The position numbers and the translations under genes are program-made. From NCBI GenBank assembly GCA_023548195.1, contig JAJHZJ010000696.1, positions 838,343 through 902,342 of the forward strand: 64,000 bases of DNA, read 5' to 3'. This DNA comes from Bettongia penicillata ogilbyi (Eukaryota; Chordata; Mammalia; Diprotodontia; Potoroidae). Numbering within the stretch: the stretch's first letter is position 1; each line of letters begins with the position of its first letter. This document shows positions 1 to 11,115 of this stretch, one piece after another. The notes below the pieces were generated by a model. It saw only the letters and a list, made by a program, of their open reading frames with translations. It searched no databases and was not told where the DNA came from.

Positions 1-227
1 TGTTTTTTTCTCATGGTTTCTCCCATTCATTTTAATTCTATGTGACACGACTAATGTGAAAATATGTTTAATAAGAATGTACGTGTAAAACCCACATAAT
101 ATTACAAGTCTTGGTGTGGAGGGAGATGGGAGGGAGGAAGACAAAAATTTAAAACTTGTGGAAGTGATTGTTGGAAACCAAAAACAAATTATTAAAAGAA
201 TTTCTGAGTAGAGTTAATATTAATAAC

Positions 228-430
228 AGCTATGATTTACATTGCACTTTAAGGTTTACAAAGTACTTTACAAATATTCTTTCACTTGATCCTCACAACT
301 CTCAGCAGTAGATGCCATTATTACTATTATTGAGACAAGCTCAAATGACTTGTGCAGGGTTGCACAGCTAGTAAGTCCTACAGCTAGTCTGAGGCAGGAT
401 TGTGAGTTGCTTGGATAGTCCGGATCCAGG
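228..430 (-). repeat. MIR SINE, antisense
   Basis: The order seen on the plus strand is the antisense MIR order: an 'aaggtttacaaagtacttt' block, then 'cctcacaactctcag', then 'gcacagctagtaagtc'. It is diverged and therefore old. Confidence 0.65.
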
Positions 431-504
431 GTGAATATGAAATATCTGATGCACTTTCCAATTCTGTCTTTATGTTCTGGGAGAGTATAATTAAAATTTA
501 TTTA

Positions 505-612
505 AAGTATTTATTTATTAATCCTTTGCTGTGGGCTGGGCACTGTGCCAAGCTCTGGGGAAACAAAGAAAGGTAAAAGAAAGTTTCTTCCCTAAGAGAA
601 TGTACATTCTAA
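505..612 (-). repeat. L2/L3 LINE 3' tail, antisense
   Basis: Contains the antisense LINE tail block 'gggcactgtgccaagctctg' followed by a degraded 'acattctaatgag'. Only the terminal ~100 bp is present. Confidence 0.5.
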
Positions 613-779
613 TGAGACAACAAACTTTTTTGTGTTTTAAGTATTCCTTTTGTAGTGAGGGAAATAAATAGCTGTCCTATAAGTGATATCACATTTGTAC
701 ATTGAATAATTTTTCTAGAAGGGATCTTGGTATTCCCTTTTAGGGGGAGACACTTAAATATAAGATACACTTAAGTTCC

Positions 780-1820
780 CTCATTAGGAGATTTTCTCTA
801 AAGCTCTGGAGTGGGGCAAAGAGCCAGGGAATAAAAGAAAAGCCATGATCCCACCTCTTTGGGGCTAGGCTCCCTCAAGACTGAACCCAGTTATTGTGGG
901 TCTACTGGTCCAGAAATGGGGCCTTTTTGTGGGAGGGCCCCCTTCACTAGGTTATAAATTTGTCCCTCTCTATCTTTGTCTTATACACACTTTTTTGGAA
1001 AAAAAAATCAGTTTGATAGCAGTTTATAGGAAGAAATGAACAGAAGTAAGAAGGTTGGTTAGGAAGTGATGAAAAACCTTGACACGACAGGCTGGAGGCC
1101 TGACCCAGGGTGGCAACTGGGAAAATGGAAAGGAGGAGACAGATGATGACATGGGGAGGCAAAATGGAGAAAGTTAGAGGCAGGAGTCAACAATGGTCCC
1201 AAAGGAATGATGGGAAAACAGAAAGAAATCCTGGTTAGTACTTCTCAAGGGCTTATCAGTCTGGCATGTTCCAGGGCCATACACCACACTGATTTTGCTT
1301 TGCTAATATCTGGCCCCCAATGAAACAAATATCTCCCCAGCCCAGCTCTTCGGAGCCCCCATGAGGACATCTGATCAGTTTCCAGGCCTCTGAGAATTCT
1401 GGGAACCGATACTCTGGTGATCACATTTCCTCTTGGGGAGGAGGCCACCTTTCACCTCAAAAGGACAAATTGTTCACAGGTTGCTGCCAAGCCTCACTTG
1501 ATCTCCAATCCAGAGTGAATTTGCAATTTCCTGACTTTACCTAACTTGGATGCTTTTCAACAGTGCTGGTACTTACGGCTAGGCCCCTACCTGGAGAGAT
1601 GGATGAATGGGGCCTCAGATCTGGCAGAAACCTTCAGCCCAATGCTACCACCACCAAAATTCTCTGAAAAGGCAATGACATTCAAGGAAACCTGGTCACC
1701 CCCAAACAACCCTAACATAACCTATTTTTCTGCTGTTGAGGAAGGAAGAGGCAGGTGTCCTAAAAATGACCCACAGAGAAGTCTACTGATTTTATATTTA
1801 CAGAAAAAACAAATAAATAA
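780..1820. other. Non-repetitive stretch, nothing recognised
   Basis: No coding exon, RNA gene or familiar repeat seen. Short reading frames here show no family resemblance. A 'ttataaatttg' motif at about 951 has no supporting promoter context. Confidence 0.4.
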
Positions 1821-1824
1821 TTCC

Positions 1825-1945
1825 CAACAAATCTATGTGACCTCGGCAAAGTCAACCTCCCTGAGCCTTCATTTGTAACATAGGAGTGCCAGAATACAGG
1901 ACCTCTATGGTCCCTTCCACTCTACGATCCTTTGACTATTAATAA
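1825..1945 (+). repeat. MIR/MIR3 fragment
   Basis: Degraded 'tgtgacctcggcaaagtca' and 'ggtcccttccactctacgat' match the middle and 3' part of a MIR-class SINE. Confidence 0.4.
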
Positions 1946-1984
1946 TTAACACTGTGTTGCAATCACTGTGAGAAGGAAGTTTCT

Positions 1985-2060
1985 GGTCTCAAAGTTGCTT
2001 GAGGTTTGGAGAGAGGTCACATAGCAGCATTTGAACCCAGGCCTTTTAGATTTTCAAAGG
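1985..2060 (-). repeat. MIR fragment, antisense
   Basis: Short antisense piece with 'gaggtcacatagcagcattt' then 'gaacccaggcctttta'. Confidence 0.35.
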
Positions 2061-2061
2061 T

Positions 2062-2689
2062 ACTACTTTTTCATTAAACTAAACTGCAATTTGGAGTTCT
2101 CTGAAGCTGTTCTTGGCCGAAACCACCACATCTTCTTTGTTTACTGTTGGCCATCATCTTCTTAGTGTTACCTCAGGTCACTAAAATCACACCATACTCC
2201 CTCTCAGTGATTACATTAGGCCTGAAAGAGTTCCTGAACAAATGAAAAATATGGATTTCCATTTCTCAAAATCCTGCTTCCAATTTTCTAAAGGAAATTA
2301 AATCATGTATAAATCAAATGCTGGGCTGGGGCCCAAACAACTGAACATCACTTTGTCCTCTTGAGGCAAAGAGGAAATGTCTGCCATGGGGGTGACATGC
2401 CAAGAGAAACAAAATGGAACCTCGGCCCCACGTGAAAGTGATTCTAAATAATGAAGGGAGACTACAAACAGGTTAGGAATGGGACCACCTACTAATAAGC
2501 AACTTTCTATACAAGGCCTGAAATGGAATGATTGGCCACCCTTTACCTTGAAAACTAAAGCACGTGGGGTGGGAGGCAGAAGAGACAGGGACAGTAGAGG
2601 AAAGAGGACAAGCACTCACACAATAAACACTTTTAGGTACTTTTTATGTGCAAGCTACTAGAAGTGACAAGAGCTTAAACAATGGATTA
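2062..2689. other. Non-repetitive stretch, nothing recognised
   Basis: No exon, RNA gene or repeat recognised. The overlapping short frames on both strands (for example the 105-residue minus-strand frame at 2298-2615) have no recognisable domain. Confidence 0.35.
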
Positions 2690-3058
2690 ATAAACATTTA
2701 TTACATGCCTATTATGGACCAGACCCTGGGGATACAAAAAGAGGCATAAGACAATCCCTGCCCTGCTGGAATTTATAATATGATGGGGGAGACAAAATGC
2801 AAATAAATGTGTACAGAATACATGGGAAATAATTCCAAGCAGCAAAGGACTGGAAGGAAGAGGAGTTAGGAAAGGCTGCCTGCAGAAGGCGGGACTGGAG
2901 TTGGGATTTAAAGGAAGTCAGAGAGGTCGGTAGTCAGAGCAAAGAAGAGCGAGCATGAAGAACAGCCAGGGGGCTGGCGTCATGGGACTGAAGGGAGCAT
3001 GTTGGGAAGTAAGGCATAAAGAGGCTGGAAAGGCAGGGGAGGCAGATTATGGAGGGCT
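2690..3058 (-). mobile_element. L2 LINE 3' end, antisense
   Basis: Begins with the antisense L2 tail ('aataaacatttattacatgc', 'gaccctggggataca') and continues into antisense L2 coding sequence ('tgcagaaggcgggactggag', 'ggagggcttggaagag'). It is an ancient remnant with no intact frame. Confidence 0.75.
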
Positions 3059-3189
3059 TGGAAGAGAATGAATGAAGAAAGTGACCAATTTCCAGTGATA
3101 ATCCAGTGATAATAAGTGTATTGCCTGATGCAAAATTAAACGGGGGAAGGCAAGAGAAGGGACCACCTTGCCATCTAAACAGTCAGTCT

Positions 3190-3300
3190 CAGAATAGTGT
3201 ATTATAGTAGGAGACAGAGGATCTGAGTTGATAAGGACATCATCTGACCTCTCTCTAGGCCTCATCTGTGAAATGAGAGATTTGACTAGATGAGGGGCTC
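3190..3300 (+). repeat. MIR fragment
   Basis: Degraded 'aggatctgagttgataagga' and 'cctcatctgtgaaatgagag' match the MIR core and 3' region. Confidence 0.4.
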
Positions 3301-3800
3301 TTCACCGGAGCTTTGTGAACTTAAAAAATATTTATTTTAATATATTTAATATATCTTTAACTATTTCAATATAATCAGTGTTCTTGATACTCCTTTATAT
3401 TTTATTTTTGCAGTGACATGGGAGACACTGGCACAGGAGCTGCCCAGCGTGGCATGCCCACATCAGAATAGGTGCTGTGCCCTAGAAGCAAAGCAGAATT
3501 GAAACATCACAAGGGAAAGGTAAGATGTGCAAATTTGGAGAATCCACTCCAAATGTTCACATAGACTATTTGTGCCCAACCTGTGGTAGAGCATTCTGAG
3601 CTCATATTGGTCTGATCTGCCAGTCGGACATGCTGAAACTTGACTCTAATGTAGTGATGCCATTTTGGTCCTCTTCGAGAAGGAAGGACAATCACCATTT
3701 TATGCATTTAAAAACATGATTCTAAGAAGGGGTCCACAGTCTTCCCCTTTCTGCCAAGAAGCATCTATGGCACCAAGAAGGTTAAGAACCCTTGGATTTG
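3301..3800 (+). repeat. Unnamed dispersed repeat A, split by a retroposon
   Basis: Two halves (about 3301-3418 and 3698-3800) resemble copies at 48800-49000 (same orientation) and 26075-26225 (opposite). Shared blocks are a TA-rich stretch, 'tatgcatttaaaa', 'attctgagaag'-like text and 'gttaagaaccc'. The middle is occupied by a younger retroposon. I think this is an old mammalian DNA-transposon-like repeat, but I cannot name the family. Confidence 0.45.
3419..3697 (+). mobile_element. Retroposon with a zinc-finger-like remnant
   Basis: Inserted in repeat A. Starting at the ATG at 3524, one frame reads a C2H2-finger-like segment: 'DYLCPTCGRAF', a stop codon, then 'AHIGLICQSD'. The first Cys pair (C-x2-C) is present. 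The usual His pair is lost, as expected of a decayed copy. The 3' end ('gtcctcttcgagaaggaagg') is a tail I recognise from abundant marsupial retroposons, and it resembles the tail of the SINE at 46937-47258. The parent family is not identified with certainty. Confidence 0.65.
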
Positions 3801-3809
3801 GCAATGGGA

Positions 3810-3920
3810 TCTTCAATCAGTCAGCCAATTCAGAAATATTCACTAAGTACCCATCATGTGCTGGGCACTGGACTTACGGGACATAACAATCTCTACTTCC
3901 AGAAAGCCTACATTCTAAAG
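3810..3920 (-). repeat. L2/L3 tail, antisense
   Basis: Antisense tail text 'atgtgctgggcactggac' followed by 'gcctacattctaa'. Confidence 0.5.
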
Positions 3921-4207
3921 TAATGGAGTCTGACTTCAGTCAGTGATTCCATGGTCTCCTAGAATAAGCTTTGCTAGAAACTGGGGTAAAATCTATCTTT
4001 GCTTTGTTGCTGCTGTTGTTTCCCTTGTGTTGAATCAATTAGTGACAGAAGTCACAAGGGGCAGCAGGGCAGAGTGGAGTAAGTGGTGGAGCTCACATTG
4101 ATCTGCTTTGGGTGAGGGGATTTTCCCGTTGGAAATTTCATGAAACTGCAGATCTCCAAATTTAAAAATAAAATGGCAAAGTTAATTTAATGTGGATCCT
4201 CAAATTC

Positions 4208-4390
4208 AAAACCTTTAGAAATGGTAGGGAACTTAGAAGTCATTCAGTCAACTTTGTTTTGCCTATGGGGAAACTGAGGCACAGTTTCCTGAAAATGAGA
4301 CACAGTGGGGCAAACAGGCCCTAAGGTGAGATATGTGGGATTTGAATCTGGCTCTTCTGACTGTGAATCCAGTATTCTCTCTGCTAGAAC
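4208..4390 (-). repeat. MIR SINE, antisense
   Basis: Contains 'ggggaaactgaggcac', 'gggatttgaatctggctctt' and a degraded end near 4385. Confidence 0.6.
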
Positions 4391-4394
4391 AGAC

Positions 4395-5135
4395 TGCGTT
4401 CTACACATTATCCTAAGGAGGGAAAAAAAATGACTTTCCTTCTGCTATACTAAAGCAGTTTAGTTGCCTGAGCCAGGATTTTCAAAGACAAAACATTCAC
4501 AGAAAACAGTCTTCAGGAATCAAAGATGTTCCCTAATTTTCGGCCTTCTTTCCACTCTTTCATACAGTCTTTTGCAGTTTCAGGCTAATCTGGGATTTTT
4601 GACAAGGATCTTTTCTCTGGGGAATGCAGATATGGTGACTAGAGGGAGTGTCTTGATGGGAACAGTCACTTGGAGACAAAAGCTTTGGGGAGCACCTCCC
4701 CTCCCCCCACCTTACTCCCTTCCATACTGCTGTCCCTCCCCTGAAATGAGGAAGACATAAATAAATGCGATTCTTCCACATATGGTACGCAGGAACAGGA
4801 TATTACTGTTTCAAGCAAATTCATTTTTTAAACAGTAGGGTTTCCTATGAATACCAAAAACACTCTCCTTTCCTGTCTCACTGGAGAGGACTGGAGACCA
4901 TAAAACATTCTGGAGACGAGAATGGACCACAAGAGTCTAACCGCTAACTCAAGTATAAATCTGCCCAAGAGCACATCCAAAAGGTGTCTACGCCTCCAGC
5001 TTCTGACTGAACGCCTCTGGTTCACTAGTTCAAGGGCTGATGTGATCTAGAGTTGAGGAGTTTGAATGGCTAGGACATTTTCTTTACATATCAACAACAG
5101 CTTGGTCTTCAGGGATCAGACTCTGTGTCCCTGTA
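4395..5135. other. Non-repetitive stretch, nothing recognised
   Basis: No exon, RNA gene or repeat recognised. Frames at 4464-4760 and 4828-5025 have no recognisable domain and no splice context that supports them. Confidence 0.35.
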
Positions 5136-5139
5136 GCTT

Positions 5140-5225
5140 CTGTTAGAATGGAAGTTCCTAGAGGAAACTCCTTGGATCACTTTGGCCTCTGTATCCACAG
5201 TGCGTGGTACAGGGTCTAGAACATT
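5140..5225 (+). repeat. L2 3' tail
   Basis: Sense L2 tail: 'tagaatggaagttcctagag' and 'tgtatccacagtgcgtgg'. It abuts the next L2 piece. Confidence 0.45.
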
Positions 5226-5720
5226 CTCCTGACTCTCCTACGCCCTATGCGACTACTTCTCTATCTCCTTGGCTGGATCCTTCTCCAGATCACACCTCTA
5301 ACCTATGGTTACGCATCCTCCGGGTCCCCTCCTGGGCCCTCTTCTCTTTCCCCTCCACACTACTTCACTTGGAGATCTCCTCAGCGTCCATGGATTTACT
5401 ATCTCTACGCTGATGATTCTCCAATCTACCTTTCCTTCCCCGGCCCCTCTGCTGACCTCCAATCTCACCTCTCCAACTCTCTTTCAGACATCTCCAGCTC
5501 ACTGTCCAGTAGACATCTTGACTCAACATATCTAAAATAGAACTTATTCTCTTTCCCCCTAAACCTTCCTTCCTCTTATTGACCGTGGAGGACAACACCA
5601 GCCTCCCAGTCCCTCGGCTTACAGCCTAGGAGTCATCCTGGATTCTTCTTTAGCTCATCTCCCACATCCAAGCTGTTGCCAAGGCCTGTTGGTTTCTCTG
5701 CTGCAGCATCTCTTGATTAC
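5226..5720 (+). mobile_element. L2 LINE fragment with reverse transcriptase YADD box
   Basis: Sense L2 ORF2 fragment. One frame from 5247 reads through 'YYLYADDSPIYLSF', with the reverse transcriptase catalytic YADD at 5406-5417. The neighbouring frame carries the upstream 'LLGPLLFPL' block, so a frameshift lies between them. After a stop near 5537 the text still follows L2 ('aacttattctctttccccc', 'ggagtcatcctggattctt'). It is a dead element. L2 encodes a target-primed reverse transcriptase. Confidence 0.8.
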
Positions 5721-5724
5721 ACCT

Positions 5725-6115
5725 GCTTTTCTTCTGTGACACTGGTCCAGGTCAGACTACTGTGGCAGCTGCTGGGGGTGGGGGTTCTGCCTCTCAGATC
5801 TCTCTTCATTTCATTTTCAAAGAGTTTGGGTAGGAAAGAAAGGAAACGTGTAGGATGATACCTTGAGAAGATGGCAGACTGAAGGATTTTTTTGCTTTGG
5901 TTTTTTAAGGTTAGGGGTACCTTGCTGTGTTCAAAAGTAGCTGAGAAGGAATTAGTAGAGAGGGAGAGGCTGAAGCTGAAAGGAGAGGTGGAGGATGATT
6001 AAAGGGCAAGTCTACTGAGGCAGGGAGTAGGAGATGGGACCAAGTGTCCATCACAAGAAGGGGGAAGGGAGCTCATGTCAAATGGACCCCATTTTCTGTT
6101 TCCTCAATTCGCTCT
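5725..6115. other. Purine-rich stretch, unresolved
   Basis: A/G-rich sequence between two L2 pieces. No gene seen. It may be diverged LINE sequence but I cannot show it. Confidence 0.3.
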
Positions 6116-6119
6116 TTCC

Positions 6120-6467
6120 AAAGTTGTCACCGATCTTTTAAATGCCAGATCTACTGACTGCTTCTGAAGTCTCACTCTTTTGGGTTTTTTTTACCTCTTG
6201 GCCATTTGATGCTGCTGATCATCTCTTGGGATCCTGTCTTCTAGCTGGGTTTTATGGCATTGCTTTCTCCTAATTCTCCTCCCACCTGTCTGATTACTCT
6301 TTCTTAATTTCCTTTGCTGATTCATCGTACATGTCATTTATTAACTATGGGAGTGTACCCCAAGGCTCAGTCCTGGGTCCTCCCTCTTCTTTTGTCTATT
6401 TGCACTCTCTCAGGGTTCTGAACAGCTTAATTGGGTTCAATCATCCTTTCTATATAGTTGACCTTTA
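6120..6467 (+). mobile_element. L2 LINE fragment (5' part)
   Basis: Sense L2 ORF2 text: 'ggccatttgatgctgctgat', 'ctcccacctgtctgattact' and 'ccccaaggctcagtcctggg', the reverse transcriptase 'PQGSVLGP' region. Decayed and interrupted by the microsatellite that follows. Confidence 0.65.
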
Positions 6468-6566
6468 GATTAAAACACACACACACATACATAAGTAAAG
6501 TATGCATATATGTAGATGTGTATATACATATATGTGTGCACATACACATATACATACATATTCATC
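6468..6566. repeat. AC/TATACA microsatellite
   Basis: (AC)n followed by mixed TATG/TACA steps. It sits inside an L2 copy, splitting it. Confidence 0.9.
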
Positions 6567-7440
6567 CCTGGTCTTTCTCTTGAGCTCAAATTGTCATTCC
6601 ATAAACATTTCAAACCCACCAACTGAACTCATCACTCCTCACGAGCCCGTGCCCTCTTCCTGATTTCACCATTTCTGTCAAGGGGACAGCCATCTTTCTT
6701 GTCACTCAGGTTTGTCATCGTAGAGCCACCCTCAACTCGTCAATCCCCTTCACCCCATGTGTCCAACTATTTAGCAAATCTTGACATTTTGACTTTCACA
6801 ATCACGCTCCCACGCAGCGTATTTCCACCCCTATTTAGGCCGTCATCATTGGCTTTGGTTTGACAGAGTACGCACGTTCCTCATTTTCTCTTCAGGACTT
6901 TGGCAATATCTCTTGTTATGCAGTCTCCTTGCCTCATACCTCTCCTTTTGCTCATCCATACTCCACAAAGTTGATAAGGTATTATTCTCAAAGTACTGGA
7001 TGAACCATGTATGTCATTCTCCTGCTAAAGAAATCTCAGCACATTGCTATCAAAACTAAGAGCAAGTCTCAACTTCCACAGCCCGATCAGACTCTCTTCC
7101 CCATTCGTGTATTTTGGAGCTCAGCCTGACCTCCTCGTCCTCCACAAGACCCCACGTCCCATTTCTGCGCAGTTTTGCAGACACAGGTTGAAACATCTCT
7201 CTGTCTTTTTGAATTTCTAATCTCCTTTTTCAAAGGTCACCTCAGATGCCCCCCTTTACACGAGGAGTAGATAGCTCCTGCAGATTTGGAGACCTCCCCA
7301 TTTCCACTTGCTTATGTTCATGTAATTTCTTTGATAAAATGTTAGTTCCTTGAGAGCTGGGGCAGGTTGATTTTTTGTCTGCTTCCTAGCCTCCTTCCTC
7401 TCAATATTGCTTATTGATGGATTGAAAATGAGTTATTACA
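6567..7440 (+). mobile_element. L2-class LINE fragment (3' part)
   Basis: Continues the L2 copy: 'ccaccaactgaactcatcac', 'ttgtcactcaggtttgtcat', then the 3' end with 'ttccttgagagctggggcag' and the final 'ttgatggattga' steps. About 870 bp of degenerate ORF2 and 3' UTR with no intact frame. Confidence 0.65.
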
Positions 7441-7689
7441 AAAGCCAACACCAATTACAATCAATGTTTCTTTCCAAACATGCTATCATTGTGCTCCTTG
7501 ATCTTTTTATTAACTTATTTTAGTCTTCAACATTCATTTCCACAAGATTGTACCTCTCTTTAAAGAGTAAGTTAGAACCAAAAAATGAGTCAAATGGGTA
7601 TGAATATCTAAGTACAGATGGCCTATAATTTTACATTTGTCACGGTTGTTTCCCTAGGTTTATCAGGAATGATAAAGAGAGAGCTGGAG

Positions 7690-7905
7690 GGGTCCAGAGA
7701 ACTCACTCAACTCCCTTATTATACAGATAAGTAAGATAAAGAAGACTTCAGAGGGTAAATGACTTGTCCAAGGTCAGTCAGTCAGTTAAGTAACAACTAG
7801 CACTTATTAAGCACCTACAATGTGCACTAGGGGTACAAAGAACAGCAAAAATAAAAATACACATAAAACCAAGAAAACCCAGTCCCTGTTCTTGAAGTCT
7901 AACGG
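7690..7905 (-). repeat. MIR then L2 tail, both antisense
   Basis: 7690-7780 is antisense MIR ('aaatgacttgtccaaggtca'). 7795-7905 is an antisense L2/L3 tail ('agcacttattaagcacctac'). Confidence 0.5.
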
Positions 7906-8187
7906 TGGATGCAGCACACACACAACTATGCACTGGGAAAGACTTTTTGCAGAAAGCTGATCTTGAGGAAGGGCAGTGTTTCAGGCATGGGGGACAGTCG
8001 GTCAGACACCAGGAGTCTGGAAACTCCCCGTTGCCCCGCTCCCCTTCTCTTCACTTCCATCCCATAGCCCGGCTTCTCAATCCACAGGGCTCAGAGAGTG
8101 TTGATGAGGGTACATGAACCCATTTACTTGTAAATATGAAGATATAAGTTTCATTTTATCTCTTTAAAGTTACAATATGAATCTCAG

Positions 8188-8322
8188 CCTAATATGGAGA
8201 ACTAAAATTAATTTCTGGAATATATTTGCCACAAAAAAACCCACTAAGCATCATCCTAATATGAGAAATGAAAATTAATTTCTGGAATATATTTTCCAGG
8301 AAAAAAATCCATCAAATATCAA
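8188..8322. repeat. Imperfect tandem duplication, ~67-bp unit x2
   Basis: Units at 8188-8254 and 8255-8322 both start 'cctaatatg' and share 'taatttctggaatatatt' followed by an A-run. They differ at a modest number of positions. No family recognised. Confidence 0.8.
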
Positions 8323-8356
8323 TATTCTGTATTATGAATCTGTCATGTATATTTCC

Positions 8357-8690
8357 TAGCATATAATTCTTTTTAAAAATTTAAAAATAATTTTTATTTT
8401 TGGTTTTCATTTTTTTCTACTAGAATATAATTCTTAAAAAAATTTTAAATTAATTTTTATATTATCAAACATTTATTTTTCTTTTACCATCCCCACCTGG
8501 AAAAGCAAAACCCTTATAACAAATAAACATACTCAAGCCCTCCAAAATAAAATCTATACAGGCCATGTCCAGAAATGTTCATCTCCATAGGCACCCTGAG
8601 TCCATCCCCTCAGAGAACCATTCTTCATCAATGACTCTCTGGCATCATGATGGGTCAATGTATCAAATGGCACAGTGTATCATTCTCAGG
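8357..8690 (-). mobile_element. L1 3' UTR fragment, antisense
   Basis: Parallels the antisense marsupial L1 3' UTR seen at 27366-27760: 'ggaaaagcaaaacccttat', 'ggccatgtccagaaatgtt', 'tctggcatcatgatgggtca'. It begins in an A/T-rich zone where a short piece is repeated about 65 bp apart (8357 and 8422). Confidence 0.5.
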
Positions 8691-8699
8691 CCAAAATGA

Positions 8700-9260
8700 A
8701 AGCAAAAAAAATTGTGAGGCCTATTAACTAGATGGATTACCAGAGAAGCCATTTCCCTGGCCCCAAAGAATCTCAATTAATAAAAGAAATATTTCAAGTT
8801 AAGCCAATATTGAGGAGAACAAACCAAAGATGGAAGTAGGAGGCCCCCAGGACTTTGTACAAACACTGCTTGTAAACTCATCTGCACGACCTCCAGGGAT
8901 TCACATCCGCAGGCCCCCAAATGTCATTAACCAGAAATGGGGCCTGGTGATACTTGAGTGGAGAAAGGGGATATTTCCCAGAGAGAGGCTGTCTGCGGGT
9001 GTTTACATTCAAATATAGTCCACGTTGGGTGGGAGTGATGGGGAGAGGAAACCAAGAGGCATTAAAATCTGTTAAGCATCTCTTGCTTGGAAAAAGAGGA
9101 CTGCACAGAAAAGTGGGGATAGTAACACTCAGTCCAAGGACAAGCATTCCAGTATGGAGGGTTAATCTGGCTACAGAGGGAGAACTACGATGCCTCCTCC
9201 CTTCTGCCCCCTCCAAACACATCAAGCAGCTCTGCCAAGTTTGTAATCACATAAAAAGGA
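8700..9260. other. Non-repetitive stretch, nothing recognised
   Basis: No exon or repeat recognised. The overlapping frames at 8878-9225 (minus) and 8954-9274 (plus) have no recognisable domain. Confidence 0.35.
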
Positions 9261-9264
9261 CTTT

Positions 9265-9360
9265 CAGTCGGTAAGCATCCATTAAGCACCTACTATGTGC
9301 TGGGCACTTGGAGAAGATAGAAAAGGAGGCAAAAGGGTACTGCTGCCCTCAGGGAGGGCA
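9265..9360 (-). repeat. L2/L3 tail, antisense
   Basis: Antisense tail: 'attaagcacctactatgtgc' followed by 'tgggcacttggag'. Confidence 0.6.
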
Positions 9361-9565
9361 GTACCTGTGCCAGGCACTGGGCTAAGTACTTTACAATGAT
9401 CATTTTTTTTGATTCTCACAACAACCCTGTAAGATAAATGCTATTATTATCCCCACTGTACAGTTTAGGAAGCTGAAGGAGATTTGTCTAGTGTCACATG
9501 GCTACTAAGTATAAGCCAAATTCAAATTCAGGTGTTCCGGACTTTAAACCCAATTATCCACCATG
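9361..9565 (-). repeat. MIR SINE, antisense
   Basis: Nearly full antisense MIR: 'ctaagtactttacaatgatc', 'cacaacaaccctgtaagata', 'gtgtcacatggctactaagt', ending 'ccaccatgctgcct'. Confidence 0.75.
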
Positions 9566-9569
9566 CTGC

Positions 9570-10624
9570 CTCTATCAACATTGCCAGCTACTGGCAATGA
9601 CTTTATTATAGGTGGTAAGAGAGAGGGAGGGTAATTTCCAAGTGGCAAAGTCCATGCTGGGAATTCCTGACATAGGTGAAATCATAGGTCCGGATGTCCT
9701 CCCTCCAAAAATATCAGAAGCCCAGAAAGCACTAACTATGCCAGGTACCAAGGGCACCAAGATGAAATGAGACCCATTTGCTCCTGCTCTGAATGAGCTT
9801 GAAATTGGACGCAGGGGGTAGGGAGAGGAATACATGCCAATAAAGAAGTAGGATCCAAGTTCGTGCACTGGTCAATGCTGGAGAGCCAGGAAGGATTCTG
9901 GGAGGGAATGTAAGATGGATGGAAGTTCATACCCAGAAGAATCATGTTACAAAGTGAAAAATCCTCCCTTAACATGTCTAATCATTTCCAAATGGATCCA
10001 TTTTGCAAGTTGAGATGTTTGTATTTTGTCATCTGAAAGCAAGCACATCCTGTCCCCTCTGCATACCAGGAAAGTCGTGGAATGCAAACAAAGACAAGGA
10101 CTTGCTGGGATCTGGATCTGGCCAGACCACAGCCGGGCTCACAGCTTGCCTCATCTCACTCCCCAGAAAAGGCCTGCGACATGGCGAAACGCATGCCATC
10201 CTGTCCTGCAAATGCCAAGGCATTACTCTGCTGGACTATGAATGAAAAGGGGCAAGTATAAGAGACAGGATGGCAAGAGTGGCCAACACCAAGATGGTGA
10301 CCATGTAAGCAACTGGGCAGTGCGGATGAGGGGGGATGAAAAGCTGAGGAGAATGCTGAGGTGGTAGTTAGAAGTTAGAGAATGATTTTACATATAAACG
10401 TATTTGTGTCTAATGATGGCCCTCTCTAGAGTGGGGAGTAGGGGGAGGGAGGAGAAAAAAAGAAATTTATGTGATAACTTTAGTGTATATTTAAAAGCAA
10501 TAGTAAGTTTTACATAATAGATTTATAGTTTCATGTAAAATTATCTTTTTATTACACTGTTATGGAAATGCTTGCTTCATTCTATAAATTAAAAGTTAAA
10601 TAAATAAACAAAAAATTGAAAAAG
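9570..10624. other. Mostly non-repetitive stretch
   Basis: No exon recognised. 9720-9900 weakly resembles antisense L2. 10420-10610 is A/T-rich with a 'gtggggagtagggggaggg' block like an L1 3' UTR, but the match is too weak to assign. Confidence 0.3.
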
Positions 10625-10885
10625 CAGTTAGAGGCATCCTGAATATAGAGCCCCAGGCTTGGCTTCAGGAAGACCTGAGTTCAAATCTGCCCCGAGACAC
10701 TTGCTAGCTGTATAACCCTGGGCAAGTCACATCACCGCTGCCTGCCTCAGTTTCCTTATCTGTAAAATGGGAATAAAGCAGAACTTCCCAAGGCTGCCCT
10801 GAGGATTAAATGAGGTAATACTTGCAAGTTACCTAGCACAATGCCTGAGATACAAGAGCTGCCTAATAAATGCTTGGTTCCTTTC
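10625..10885 (+). repeat. MIR SINE, near full length
   Basis: Sense MIR: 'gacctgagttcaaatctgcc', 'taaccctgggcaagtcac', 'cctcagtttccttatctgta', 'gaggattaaatgaggtaata', ending 'taataaatgcttgg'. Confidence 0.85.
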
Positions 10886-10969
10886 ATCTTTATGTAACTG
10901 GAAATCTGGATGAAGGATGGTGGTGTGGATGACATTCAGTAGACATCTGAGGATAAGAGAGGGAAAAGG

Positions 10970-10995
10970 ATGGGGGGGAGGAAGGGAGGGAGAGG

Positions 10996-11042
<47 letters not shown>

Positions 11043-11115
11043 AGGAAGGGAAGGAGGGGGAGGGGGAGAGACAGGGATGGAGGGAGGGGGAGAGAGAGAG
11101 ACAGAGAGATGGAAG
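10970..11115. repeat. GA-rich microsatellite / polypurine tract
   Basis: About 145 bp of GGGA and (GA)n on the plus strand. It generates low-complexity Arg/Glu and Leu/Ser frames on the two strands, which are not genes. Confidence 0.95.
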
